From Microvirga splendida (GTDB lineage Bacteria > Pseudomonadota > Alphaproteobacteria > Rhizobiales > Beijerinckiaceae), in the NCBI RefSeq assembly GCF_016427565.1, contig NZ_JAELXT010000033.1, forward strand, positions 1-49,510: a stretch of DNA of 49,510 nucleotides, read 5' to 3'. The position numbers were made by a program, and so were the translations under genes. Shown in pieces: positions 16,523 through 24,754 of the stretch. How positions within the stretch are numbered: position 1 is the stretch's first letter; every line of letters begins with the position of its first letter. Under the pieces are notes generated by a model. It ran no database searches. It saw only the letters and a list, made by a program, of their open reading frames with translations, and was not told the DNA's origin.

Positions 16523-17992
16523 ATGGCTACATTCTTCAATGAGTATTTCGGAGTCACTGCAGACCAAGTCGACGACTATGGTGCCTTCAATATATCGATT
16601 ATCAATGATCTTCCGCTATTCATCGACCCGTTTCTGTTATTTAACAGCAACAAGCCAGAGTATAACCAGCTTCATAGCGGAATTCTACGCTATATAATTT
16701 TTCTTCGCGATGCCGTTTTAGATGGTCGGATAAATGACGATTTAGAGAAGGCTTGGTTCTACTTCCCTGAAGTGAAGCAAAATTGGTTAGGCTTCTCTCT
16801 TCAAGGAAATGGCGGTTCTGGATTAGGGGGGAGGTTCGCAGCAGCACTTCGAGCCAACCTGCAAAGCTTATTTGCTAATTTTGGAAGAGAGACTATTTCC
16901 AGGGGAAGTCACATAGAAAAGGTTTGTCTAGTTCGTGATGGTGTCGGACGCGACAACATTAGTGACTTCACGACTAATCTAGTAAAAGACTTCCTTTGTT
17001 CCTACACAGAGGCCTTTACGGTTGAGCATATTGATCCAGCTTTGCGCAGAAAGGTTTGGGTTAATAAGGCGCGCTTCAACTATGAAACTAAGGTATGGGA
17101 GCGGGTCCAGTACGATCTGCCTTGGCTAGAGGATGATTTCGTCCTTCTAACCCCGAAAGACATACTCACTCGCGATCAAAATTGGATAAACCGCTCTGAC
17201 ATGATCCGGGACTTTGAGCAGATCCCGGTTGCTATCCCTGATGCAGAGTTGCGCGGTCAAGTATTCAATTATTTCGAGAGTGTGCTGGCAAAACCTAAAA
17301 ACCGACTCCCAAGCCAACGAGAGAGAGCAGAAGCCGCTGTTAAAACCCTCATCTCGTTTCCCCAGCTAGTCGACTATTACATCAAAATAAAAGAAGATCA
17401 TGGCGATGAGGCAAAGGACATTAGTGCGGAGAAAGTAACAGAGACACAGCTGATATTCGACACTCAACTGAAGCACTTACAACAGAACTTAGCTACCCAC
17501 ACAGGTTTCTACACTGTCACAGGCGACACGTATGCAGAGACCCATCAGCGACTTGCGTACTTAAAGGACGTAATCGAGAACAAAGGCGGACATAGAATTT
17601 TCTATCATGATGGAGTGCCCATTCAGAGAGAAAGCGATCTTCAAATTCTATGCCGGCTTGTTTGGTTTGGATCACCATCTGACGTAGGTACTGAGGCTAA
17701 TGACGGAAGAGGTCCTGTAGATTATAAAATTTCGCGCGGCGCATTAGACAAGACGCTGATAGAAATGAAACTTGCTAAAAATACGGGATTAGAAAGAAAT
17801 CTCGAAAAGCAGCTGCCAATTTATCAGGCTGCAAGTGATGCAGAAAACGGGATCAAGGCAATAATTTACTTCACAACAGCGGAGCAGGCTCGCGTTGAAG
17901 GCATCTTAGCTAGGTTAGGAATTCTCGGTCACAAAGACGTCGTTTTGATCGATGCTAGAAACGACAACAAGCCCTCTGGATCGAAGGCGTAG
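16523..17992 (+). CDS. AT-rich cargo gene: probable PD-(D/E)XK nuclease, defence-like
   Basis: 489 residues in visibly AT-rich DNA with codon use unlike its neighbours, which indicates recent transfer. The family is not recognised by name. The N-terminal two thirds is a mixed helical region of unknown fold starting with T-F-F-N-E-Y-F-G. The C-terminal part has a restriction-nuclease-like core: G-P-V-D400-Y-K, 13 residues, then E414-M-K416-L-A-K, and a following Q-L-P-I-Y-Q-A-A helix and I-I-Y-F strand. This matches the D...ExK layout with the conserved helix Q/Y. Such large-sensor-plus-nuclease proteins are common single-gene anti-phage systems, and the position next to a Tn7-like module fits a cargo role. 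The nuclease call is moderate; defence is inference. Confidence 0.6.
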   Translation: MATFFNEYFGVTADQVDDYGAFNISIINDLPLFIDPFLLFNSNKPEYNQLHSGILRYIIFLRDAVLDGRINDDLEKAWFYFPEVKQNWLGFSLQGNGGSGLGGRFAAALRANLQSLFANFGRETISRGSHIEKVCLVRDGVGRDNISDFTTNLVKDFLCSYTEAFTVEHIDPALRRKVWVNKARFNYETKVWERVQYDLPWLEDDFVLLTPKDILTRDQNWINRSDMIRDFEQIPVAIPDAELRGQVFNYFESVLAKPKNRLPSQRERAEAAVKTLISFPQLVDYYIKIKEDHGDEAKDISAEKVTETQLIFDTQLKHLQQNLATHTGFYTVTGDTYAETHQRLAYLKDVIENKGGHRIFYHDGVPIQRESDLQILCRLVWFGSPSDVGTEANDGRGPVDYKISRGALDKTLIEMKLAKNTGLERNLEKQLPIYQAASDAENGIKAIIYFTTAEQARVEGILARLGILGHKDVVLIDARNDNKPSGSKA

Positions 17993-18048
17993 GATATCTG
18001 GAGTAAGTTGGAGGCCCAGACGACACTCGTTAGATTCCGAAAACAATC

Positions 18049-18511
18049 ATGACGAAATCGCCAACGACCATGCATTCGAGCACAACCGCCCCACACCAAC
18101 AACCACCTTCCCCCTCCCAACAGATCGACGCGCATATCCAGCACCTGAACGACTAGCGCGGCGAGACGCTGGCGCGGGTGCGGGCGCTCATCCGGCAGGC
18201 ATTGTCCGATGCGGTCGAGGCGGTGAAGTGGCGCGGGGTTCCGGTGTATTCGAGCGCCGGGATCATCGGCACTGGCTGAGACGGACGAGGCCGTCGTGAA
18301 GCTGACGTTTCCCAAGGGCGCTTCGCTTGACGATCCGTCCCGCCTCTTCAACGCCAGCCTGGAGGGCAACACCCGCCGCGCCATCGATCTGCGCGAGGGC
18401 GAGGCGCTCGACGAAGAAGTCTTCAGAACCCTCATCCAGGCCGCCGCCGCCCTGAACACCACTAACCCTGCCAAGCGCCCGGCGCGTGCATCGGCACAAT
18501 CCGCCAATTGA
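18049..18511 (+). pseudogene. Decayed DUF1801 gene
   Basis: DUF1801 proteins are small YdhG-like domains of unknown role. From the ATG at 18049 the frame reads to I-Q-H-L-N-D and meets TAG at 18154-18156, where the family normally has Trp (D-W-R-G-E-T). It then continues R-G-E-T-L-A-R-V-R. After I-I-G-T-G a single extra T near 18275 shifts the frame, and the rest (V-V-K-L-T-F, S-L-E-G-N-T-R-R-A-I-D) follows in another frame to 18511. A few residues after K-W-R are also missing. Two independent lesions make this a true pseudogene. Confidence 0.85.
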
Positions 18512-18662
18512 GCGGTCGGCCTCGGCAGAGCCGCCTTCTGCTCACCAGCCCCGGCAGCACCGACTGCAACCATGATGAGTTTATGTTGCAAACAGCCATC
18601 TATGGTTGCAGAATGATCGAGCGATGCCTTGAGGGCATCCCGCATGTCCTTGGGGGCCGATC

Positions 18663-18791
18663 ATGAAAACCTTTCTCGCCGGACTTCTCGCATCTCTTCT
18701 CGCCACTGCTGCCCTCGCCCATGGCGGCGGGCTCGACAAGAATGGCTGCCACACCAACCGCAAGACCGGCGACCGCCACTGCCACCGCTGA
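18663..18791 (+). CDS. Small secreted YHYH-like Cys/His protein
   Basis: 42 residues. A clear signal peptide (M-K-T-F-L-A-G-L-L-A-S-L-L-A-T-A-A-L-A) is followed by H-G-G-G-L-D-K-N-G-C-H-T-N-R-K-T-G-D and a terminal H-C-H-R. This short mature peptide with spaced Cys and His is widespread in proteobacteria and is annotated as a YHYH-type or hypothetical secreted peptide. It may be disulfide- or metal-stabilised; function is unknown. It is too short for most gene callers. Confidence 0.7.
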   Translation: MKTFLAGLLASLLATAALAHGGGLDKNGCHTNRKTGDRHCHR

Positions 18792-19039
18792 TCCCGACCG
18801 CTTTCTCCCCACCTCATCCTGGGGGCCGGCGCATCAAGCGCCGCCAGCCCTCTCCCCCCCTGTGGGGAGGAGAGCGTGTCAGCGCTTGATGAGCGACACG
18901 CTCAGGATGAGGGTTTTGCGTTGGAGCGCGTGAGTGACCGCAGCGCGCGACCCTGACGCGGCGGATGGCGACACGAAGGCAAGTCTTCTCCCGCGGCGGC
19001 CGATTGCCCCGCCCCTGCCTTCGGCAGTACAATGGCCGC

Positions 19040-19855
19040 ATGTCGAACGAGCTGCGCTTTGCGAGGCATCGTCTGCCATCCAGCCTTGAGCTGCACGTGG
19101 CCGAGCAGGGTCCGCGGACCGGGCCCGCCGTGCTCATGCTGCACGGCTATTCGGATTCCTGGTTCTCCTACAGCCGCATCCTCCCGCTGCTGCCGCCCGA
19201 CTGGCACGCGGTCGTGCCGGACCAGCGCGGGCATGGGGAATCCAGCCGGCCCGAGGGCGGCTACGCACCGGCCGACTTCGCCGGGGATGCCCTGCGGCTC
19301 CTGGATCGCCTCGGCATCGAAAAGGCCGCTCTGGTGGGGCATTCCATGGGCAGCTTCATAGCCCGGTCGGTGGCGGCCCAGCACCCTGAGCGCGTCGAGC
19401 GCCTGGTCCTCGTCGGCGCGGCCGCGAGGGCCCGCAACGCGGTCACGCAGGATCTCCTGCGGGAGGTCGAGGTACTCGAGGATCCGGTCGCGGAGGATTT
19501 CGTCCACGCCTTCCAGGCCGGCACCCTCTGCCGCCCCATGCCGCCGGAGTTCTTCGAGCGGGTCGTGGCCGAGAGCCTGAAGGTGCCGGCGCGGGTGTGG
19601 AAGGCGGCGCTGTCCGGCCTGATCGCGGCCGATGCCATGGCGGATCTCGATCGCATCCGCTGCCCCGTGCTGATCCTCGGCGGCGAGCAGGACGGCGTGT
19701 TCTCGCAGGCCGAGCAGGAGCACCTCGCCGCCCGCCTCCCCGGCGCGACCCTGACGCTCAAGCCCGGCATCGGCCATGACCCGCAATGGGAGGCGCCGGA
19801 GGATGTCGTGGCCGACCTCGTGGCGTTTCTCGGGCCCTCGGCAGGCCCGGCCTGA
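19040..19855 (+). CDS. Alpha/beta hydrolase
   Basis: 271 residues from the ATG at 19040, where homology to the fold begins. The alpha/beta-hydrolase features are the oxyanion segment M-L-H-G-Y-S, D-Q-R-G-H-G-E-S, the nucleophile elbow GHSMGS (Ser near residue 101), an acid in G-G-E-Q-D-G-V and the catalytic His in G-I-G-H-D-P. The family includes epoxide hydrolases, haloperoxidases and esterases; the substrate cannot be chosen from sequence. The gene stands alone. The frame is open to 18965, but that part is Arg-rich and unlikely. Confidence 0.85.
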   Translation: MSNELRFARHRLPSSLELHVAEQGPRTGPAVLMLHGYSDSWFSYSRILPLLPPDWHAVVPDQRGHGESSRPEGGYAPADFAGDALRLLDRLGIEKAALVGHSMGSFIARSVAAQHPERVERLVLVGAAARARNAVTQDLLREVEVLEDPVAEDFVHAFQAGTLCRPMPPEFFERVVAESLKVPARVWKAALSGLIAADAMADLDRIRCPVLILGGEQDGVFSQAEQEHLAARLPGATLTLKPGIGHDPQWEAPEDVVADLVAFLGPSAGPA

Positions 19856-19967
19856 CCGCCCGGATCGCGCAGAACAACCCCGCTGAGCCCGCGCGGTGCT
19901 GAGGAACGGATGCGGCTTTGGGCACTTAATCCTGTCGGAGACAAACCTCATCGACGGGAGACAAGTC

Positions 19968-20273
19968 ATGCGTCGCTTCACGATCATCCTGGCCGGGATC
20001 CTCTGCGCCTCTGCCGGCGCAGCCTCGGCCGGGCCGCGCATGGAGGGGCCCATCGCCGCTCCTGCGCCTCTGGTGGAGATCCACCACAAGCCAGGACACA
20101 AGGGCGGGCCGCCCTGGATGCGCAAGAACCAGAGCCGCGATGCGTGGCGCGCCGAGACCCAGACGCGGCGCACCTACACCGAGCGCCGCAGCGACTGCCG
20201 CACGACCACCCGCACCGAGTACGATTCCTACACGGACGAGTATATCCGCCGCACGGTCAGAGTGTGCGACTGA
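19968..20273 (+). CDS. Secreted basic hypothetical protein
   Basis: 101 residues from the ATG at 19968, preceded by a GGGAG sequence. A typical signal peptide (residues 1-22, ending A-A-S-A) is followed by a basic, Arg/Thr-rich mature part with two Cys (S-D-C-R-T-T and V-R-V-C-D) that could form a disulfide. No family is recognised. Probably periplasmic. Confidence 0.65.
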   Translation: MRRFTIILAGILCASAGAASAGPRMEGPIAAPAPLVEIHHKPGHKGGPPWMRKNQSRDAWRAETQTRRTYTERRSDCRTTTRTEYDSYTDEYIRRTVRVCD

Positions 20274-20320
20274 GCGGGCGGTGGCCGAGGGGCGAAGGCT
20301 GTTCTGTTCACTCTTTGTTC

Positions 20321-20349
20321 TTGACATTGCCTTCAAGCTCGGCTATACC
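20321..20349 (+). promoter_or_regulatory. Near-consensus sigma-70 promoter
   Basis: TTGACA at 20321-20326 and TATACC at 20344-20349 with exactly 17 bases between them. Such a good match is rare in this GC-rich window. It faces right, and no convincing protein gene follows, so it probably drives a non-coding RNA. Confidence 0.75.
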
Positions 20350-20355
20350 TTGCCT

Positions 20356-20600
20356 TAGACCTGCCTCTAATGAGGGGCGCGCTCGCGAGGCGTCGCAGTG
20401 TGGAGGCAGGCACGGTCCCGCAGGCTCGCCTCGCAAGCAGGTCGGGCGGGAGGCCCAGGCTGCGTGCCGGTGGTCGGAATCGGTTCAAGGCCCCCGTCGA
20501 GCAGACGGACCCCGCCTTGAGCGGTCACCGGGCTGGCACCGCCTGAACGCCTAAAGAAGCCGTGCGCGAAGAGGCACCTCGGCTCTTCCCTTTCACCATC
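20356..20600 (+). ncRNA. Candidate structured small RNA
   Basis: Immediately downstream of the promoter. Extensive pairing is visible: CCTGCCTC (20360-20367) with GAGGCAGG (20403-20410); GGCACG (20409-20414) with CGTGCC (20463-20468); and a nested arm CCGGTG (20467-20472) with CACCGG (20526-20531), TCAAGGC (20485-20491) with GCCTTGA (20514-20520), CCGTC with GACGG around a 5-base loop. Internal bulges interrupt the rod. The length and rod-with-bubble shape recall 6S RNA, but I cannot match a family. It does not show the motifs of RNase P RNA, SRP RNA or tmRNA. The 3' end is a guess; a weak GAAGAG/CTCTTC hairpin lies near 20569-20587. Confidence 0.45.
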
Positions 20601-20931
20601 ACATAGCGAGCCGGGCTGCCTGTCGCGCCACCCTCGATCTCGCCACAGGCTCGCAGCATCAGCTGCGGGCCCACAGGCGCTGGCTCTTTGACACAGACGT
20701 TCTCGACCCACCCGCGTCATGGCCGGCCCTGTGCCGGCCATCCCGATCCTCTCAGGCGCCGCGCCTCACCGACGGGGATCACCGGCACAAGGCCGGTGAT
20801 GACGAGCGGCGGGTCATCCCGGGGCTGCGGAGCAGAGCCCGGTATCCATAACCACGACAACACTTCAGCCTGCACCGTCGGCGGTTCTGGATCCCCGCCT
20901 GCGCGGAACCGAACCGGTAACGTTCGGCGCC
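20601..20931. other. Rest of the 658-base interval before the HNH gene
   Basis: No gene is supported. The interval holds the palindromic repeat element (20720-20860) and otherwise unremarkable GC-rich sequence. Confidence 0.5.
20720..20860. repeat. Intergenic palindromic repeat (REP-like) element
   Basis: Two perfect 9-bp hairpins with 5-base loops: ATGGCCGGC/GCCGGCCAT (20720-20742) and ATCACCGGC/GCCGGTGAT (20778-20800). A third imperfect arm follows (CCGGG...CCCGG near 20820-20850). Elements of this style are scattered in many Hyphomicrobiales genomes. Only one copy is in the window, so dispersal is inferred. Confidence 0.6.
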
Positions 20932-21654
20932 TCACTCCGCCCCCGTGACAAGCGCGGACCTGCGCGTCGCCCGCTCGGCCGCCTCGTCGGCGCATTTCTC
21001 CAGATGCGCCGCCTTGTTGATCACCTGGAGGTTGGGCGCGCCCCAGAAGGCGAGCAGCTCCGGCCAGGGCTTCGCGCGGTGCTCGGACCAGACGGCGAAG
21101 AGCGGCACCCGGTGGTCCACTTCGGCGGTCCTGAGCAGGCGGCGCCCCGTGGTGGCGCATTTGTGCTTCTGGCGTCGCTTCAGGACCCGCAGGTGATCGG
21201 GCGGAGCGGTCCAGAGCTGCCAGGCCACCACGCAGGCCGCGTGCCAGGTGGCGTTCCGGTTCGGCTTGCCGTCGTCCCAGAGGTCGCGGTGCCAGCCCAG
21301 CCGGTAGACCGGCTGTCCGCACACGCAGCAATGCCCCGGCCCGCGGCTGAAGGCGCCCTCCCGGTACGGCGCGGGCGGCATGCGGAAGGTGAGCGGCAGT
21401 CCGGTCTCCTTCTCGGCCCCGAGGCGCCATTGCCAGCCCGCAGGCTGTCCGCTCTTCGCGGCGAGCGCCCGGGCCAGCCGGTCCGCCAGGAGCGGCCGGT
21501 GCCGCCAGTAGGATTCCATCGCCCGGCGCTGGGTCGGCGGGGTCAGCGGCTGGCGCAGCGCATGGGCGAGGACCTGAGGCGGAAAGAGCGCGGAGAGGCG
21601 CTTCTCGAGCCGGGCCCTGGCCTTCTGGTTCTTCTCGTCTCGCCAGGTGGACAT
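20932..21654 (-). CDS. HNH endonuclease-like protein
   Basis: 240 residues. Zinc-binding pairs occur as C-C-V-C near residue 110 and later Cys residues (C-A-T-T-G-R). The HNH core is visible as E-V-D-H-R-V-P-L-F near residue 180 and N-L-Q-V-I-N-K-A-A-H-L-E-K-C near 212-225. The N-terminal half is a helical, basic region of unknown role. HNH proteins of this shape cut DNA or act in restriction or repair; nothing nearby fixes the role. It precedes nothing obvious in an operon. Confidence 0.75.
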   Translation of the reverse strand: MSTWRDEKNQKARARLEKRLSALFPPQVLAHALRQPLTPPTQRRAMESYWRHRPLLADRLARALAAKSGQPAGWQWRLGAEKETGLPLTFRMPPAPYREGAFSRGPGHCCVCGQPVYRLGWHRDLWDDGKPNRNATWHAACVVAWQLWTAPPDHLRVLKRRQKHKCATTGRRLLRTAEVDHRVPLFAVWSEHRAKPWPELLAFWGAPNLQVINKAAHLEKCADEAAERATRRSALVTGAE

Positions 21655-21881
21655 TCCGGATCGGCCGCCTCGTGTGAATCGCTGTCACGTCTGTAGACGC
21701 AAGAACCTTCGAGGTGAACCGTCCCTCTATCGAAGGGCAGGTCGGCGAGTTCCTCGAGGCTCATGCGCTGCAGGGCCGGATGGGAGAGCGGGTCGCTCTC
21801 CCACGCCGGGCGCGAGATGACCTCGCCGCTCCGAGCCGGGCGATGGAGGATCTGTCTGAGGATGGCGATCATGTTCAGCAT
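21543..21881 (-). CDS. Possible small hypothetical protein, divergent from the LysR gene
   Basis: 112 codons. The first 60 residues look protein-like (I-A-I-L-R-Q-I-L-H-R-P, then A-W-E-S-D-P-L-S-H-P-A-L-Q-R-M-S-L-E-E-L-A-D-L-P-F). The last 40 are Arg/Ser-rich and overlap the HNH gene in another frame, so either the 3' end is degraded or the two genes overlap by about 110 bases. No family is recognised. Confidence 0.35.
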   Translation of the reverse strand: MLNMIAILRQILHRPARSGEVISRPAWESDPLSHPALQRMSLEELADLPFDRGTVHLEGSCVYRRDSDSHEAADPECPPGETRRTRRPGPGSRSASPRSFRLRSSPMRCASR

Positions 21882-21951
21882 GGCTGGATGCTGCGCCCCT
21901 CTCGAGCTGAAAGAAATGGCGTTTTTCTGCAGCTGACTGTAGGAAATCTAC

Positions 21952-22836
21952 ATGCGCAACCTGAACCGCTTCCACCTGAACGGCCTGCGCGCCCTGGAGG
22001 CCGCCGGGCGCTTAGGGAATCTGCGTGCCGCCGCCGAGGAACTCGGCGTCACCGTCGGGGCGGTGAGCCAGCAGATCCTCAAGGCCGAGGAGCAGTTCGG
22101 CCGCCCCCTGTTCGAGCGGCATCCGAAAGGTCTGCGGCCTACCGCGTTCGGGGAGGACGTGCTGCGCTTTCTCAGCGCCGGTTTTGGCGAAATCTCAGCC
22201 GGGCTGGCGCTTGCCGAGCGGCGTCGCGAAGGGGTTCTCACGGTCTCGGTTGCGCCGGTCTTCGCCAGCAAGTGGCTGGTCTGGCGGCTGCAGCACTTTC
22301 GCGAGCAGAACCCGGATATCCGCATCCGGATCGACGCGGACGTGTCCCTCGTGGATCCGGGCTCCTCGGACGTGGATGTATGCATTCGGGTCGGGCGCGG
22401 CGGCTGGCCGAACGTCAAGGCCGAGAAGCTGCTCGATCAGTTCGTCTTTCCCGTATGCAGTCCCGCGCTGGCCGAGCGCCTGCGCCAGCCGCACGACCTC
22501 GCGGCCGTTCCGATCATCCGGGAGCCGACGCCCATGTTCGGCTGGAATGCATGGCTCGGTCCCAACGGGCTCGATGAATCCATCCTGGGCGACGGCCCTG
22601 TCTTCTCGGACGCGTCCCTGTGCCTGGATGCGGCGGTGGCAGGCCAGGGTGTCTTTCTCGGGTGGGAGACCCTCGCCCGCGATGCCATTGCCATGGGCCG
22701 CCTCGCGCCCCCCTTCCCCGACCGCTACGACACAGGCATTTCCTACTGGTTCGTGACCGCCCGTTCCGCTCCGGCGACCCGAGCCGTGAGCGCATTTCGC
22801 GACTGGCTGAAATCAGAACTCGCCCGAGAGGCCTGA
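21952..22836 (+). CDS. LysR-family regulator, GcvA-like
   Basis: 294 residues. The N-terminal winged helix-turn-helix spans residues 5-64 (L-N-G-L-R-A-L-E-A-A-G-R-L-G-N-L-R-A-A-A through A-V-S-Q-Q-I, then F-E-R-H-P-K-G-L). A periplasmic-binding-fold effector domain with V-A-P-V-F-A-S-K-W-L and D-V-C-I-R-V-G-R-G segments follows. The W-L-V-W-R-L pattern is typical of the GcvA subgroup. It stands between a divergent hypothetical and a cupin gene on the same strand; regulation of either is possible. The effector is unknown. Confidence 0.88.
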   Translation: MRNLNRFHLNGLRALEAAGRLGNLRAAAEELGVTVGAVSQQILKAEEQFGRPLFERHPKGLRPTAFGEDVLRFLSAGFGEISAGLALAERRREGVLTVSVAPVFASKWLVWRLQHFREQNPDIRIRIDADVSLVDPGSSDVDVCIRVGRGGWPNVKAEKLLDQFVFPVCSPALAERLRQPHDLAAVPIIREPTPMFGWNAWLGPNGLDESILGDGPVFSDASLCLDAAVAGQGVFLGWETLARDAIAMGRLAPPFPDRYDTGISYWFVTARSAPATRAVSAFRDWLKSELAREA

Positions 22837-22953
22837 GACAGCCGACAATTTCTTGACAACCCAGGTTCAGAGGCAGAGCCTTCCCGAAGCGGCCGATGTT
22901 CGTTTCCGGCCGCCTTGTATGCGTCCGCCACATCACCCAATCGGGAGGTCGCG

Positions 22954-23430
22954 ATGCAGCTCTTCACCCTCAAAGCAGCCACGTGCGCTTCGGCTCTTCT
23001 CCTCAGTCTCACACCCGCCTTCGCGCAGCAGCACCAGCATGTCATGGCCAATCCTGGCGACGTCACCTGGAAGGACGGCCCTCCGTCCCTTCCCAAGGGG
23101 GCGCAGATGTCGGTTCTCTACGGGGATCCGTCCAAGGACGGCGTGTTCGTGATGCGGCTGAAGCTCCCGGCGAACTACAGGATCCCCGCCCACACCCATC
23201 CGGTCGACGAGGTGGTCACCGTGATCAGCGGCCAGTTCAACATCGGCATGGGGACGAATTCCGATCCCGCGCAGATGAAGGCGATCGAGTCCGGCGGGGT
23301 GGTCGCCATGGCTCCGGGAACGCCGCACAATGTGAAGATCGACCAGGAAACGGTCGTGCAGCTGAGCACGCGCGGCCCCTGGGGCATCGCCTACGTCAAT
23401 CCAGCGGACGATCCGCGCAAGTCGCAGTAA
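22954..23430 (+). CDS. Secreted cupin-domain protein
   Basis: 158 residues from the ATG at 22954, preceded by GGGAGGT. A signal peptide (residues 1-24, ending A-F-A-Q) is followed by a single cupin: metal ligands in P-A-H-T-H-P-V-D-E-V-V-T-V near residue 80 and a second His in G-T-P-H-N near 130. The protein is periplasmic with a beta-barrel fold; the reaction is unknown. It follows the LysR gene by about 115 bases on the same strand. Confidence 0.82.
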   Translation: MQLFTLKAATCASALLLSLTPAFAQQHQHVMANPGDVTWKDGPPSLPKGAQMSVLYGDPSKDGVFVMRLKLPANYRIPAHTHPVDEVVTVISGQFNIGMGTNSDPAQMKAIESGGVVAMAPGTPHNVKIDQETVVQLSTRGPWGIAYVNPADDPRKSQ

Positions 23431-23751
23431 ACGGCGCTGCCGGCATCGGACGCGAAAAAGCCCAGGCTCCGGGGCGAACGGGCGGGATGCCTCCGCATCT
23501 CCTGCCGCGCCTGCTACGGGCCTGGGCTGATCGGGTCCAGACGGGCGCTCGCATCGTCAGGCGAGCGCAGGAACAGGCCATGCCGGATTACATCCGTCCT
23601 GACACGGCCCCATCGAAAGCAGGCGGTGACGCCCGCCGCCTCGAAGTCCACAACAATGTCCGCTGGGTCAGCCTGATATGGGGATTGAAACGCCGTCCGC
23701 AAGGGGTGATGTCGCGATGGTCCGTTCCGTTCAAGCTACGGCACTGAAGGC
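23431..23751. other. Gap between cupin and MBL genes
   Basis: No well-supported gene. A 62-codon left-reading frame (23514-23702) has acceptable composition but no recognised family. An imperfect inverted repeat (AGCCCAGGC near 23460 with GCCTGGGCT near 23518) precedes a T-run in the left-reading direction and could end the MBL transcript. Confidence 0.4.
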
Positions 23752-24663
23752 TCAGTCACCCCACGATGCATTCGAAAGGGCATCGAGCGGGATCTTGAGA
23801 TAGCGCCTGCCGTTGCTCTCCGGCTCCGGCAGACGGCCGCCGCGGATATTCACCTGTAAGGCGGTTAGGATAAGCTTCGGCATCGGCAACTCGCGGTCGC
23901 GCCCTTCGCGCAGGGCGATGAACTCCTCCTCGGTCTTCGCGCTCACGAGGTGCCTGTTTTCCCAGCGCTGCTCAGCCACCGTGCTCTCCCATCGCGCCGC
24001 CCGTCCGCCGGGCCTGTAATCGTGCCCCGTGAAGAGGCGCGTCTCGTCGGGAAGCGCCATGATGCGCTGGATGCTGTGCCACAGCGCCTTGGCCGAGCCG
24101 CCCGGAAAGTCGGCGCGGGCCGTCCCGCCGTCGGGCATGAAGAGCGTGTCGTGGATGAAAGCGGCATCGCCCACGAGGTAAGTGATCGAGCAGAGTGTGT
24201 GGCCGGGGCAGAACATCACCTCCACGCCCAGGTTGCCGATCCTGAACCGCTCGCCATCGGCGAACAGGCGGTCCCATTGCGAACCGTCGGTCGGAAAGCT
24301 GTCAGGCCAGTTGTAGAGTGACTTCCAGAGCTTCTGAACCTCCACCACCTTCTCGCCGATAGCGGTGGGCGCGCCCGTCCTGTCCTTTAGATAGCCGGCG
24401 GCAGAGAAATGATCCGCATGAGGATGCGTGTCGAGGATCCATTCCAGACTGTAGCCCTGCTGCTCTATATACGCGAGCATCTCGTCCGCCGAGGCCGTCG
24501 CCGTTGAACCGGAACTCGGCTCGAAGTCGAGAACCGGATCGATGATGGCGCAGCGCTTCGTTTCCGGATCCGCGACGACGTACTGGATGCTGCCGGTGCG
24601 ATGTTCGTAGAACCCTTTGATGACGGGGCGCCCGTTCAGTGAGGACGCGGTCTCGGCTGGCAT
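23752..24663 (-). CDS. MBL-fold hydrolase, persulfide dioxygenase-like (ETHE1/BlhA type)
   Basis: 303 residues from the ATG at 24663. Metallo-beta-lactamase motifs: T-H-P-H-A-D-H near residue 75, a His in C-P-G-H-T, Asp in F-I-H-D-T-L-F, and a His in F-T-G-H-D-Y. The D-G-G-T-A-R-A-D-F-P-G-G-S segment is characteristic of the persulfide dioxygenase/BlhA branch, which oxidises glutathione persulfide in sulfide detoxification. A fragment of a YeeE/YedE-type permease just upstream agrees with a sulfur role, since these genes are often neighbours. Confidence 0.82.
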   Translation of the reverse strand: MPAETASSLNGRPVIKGFYEHRTGSIQYVVADPETKRCAIIDPVLDFEPSSGSTATASADEMLAYIEQQGYSLEWILDTHPHADHFSAAGYLKDRTGAPTAIGEKVVEVQKLWKSLYNWPDSFPTDGSQWDRLFADGERFRIGNLGVEVMFCPGHTLCSITYLVGDAAFIHDTLFMPDGGTARADFPGGSAKALWHSIQRIMALPDETRLFTGHDYRPGGRAARWESTVAEQRWENRHLVSAKTEEEFIALREGRDRELPMPKLILTALQVNIRGGRLPEPESNGRRYLKIPLDALSNASWGD

Positions 24664-24754
24664 GGCGGAAACTCCTGTTAGGCCCGTCACAGACGATGCG
24701 ACTGAGGCCTCGGCTGTCGAAGTCGGGAGCAGCCTTTGGGAACCTGACCTGCAG

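Noticed and set aside
20356..20600. RNase P RNA, SRP RNA or tmRNA in the structured region
   Set aside because: The hallmark conserved segments of these RNAs were not found; 6S-like is only a shape resemblance.
23680..23700. Sequence ending GGGGATTGAAAC, resembling the end of a CRISPR repeat
   Set aside because: It occurs once, with no repeated unit, spacers or cas genes in the window.
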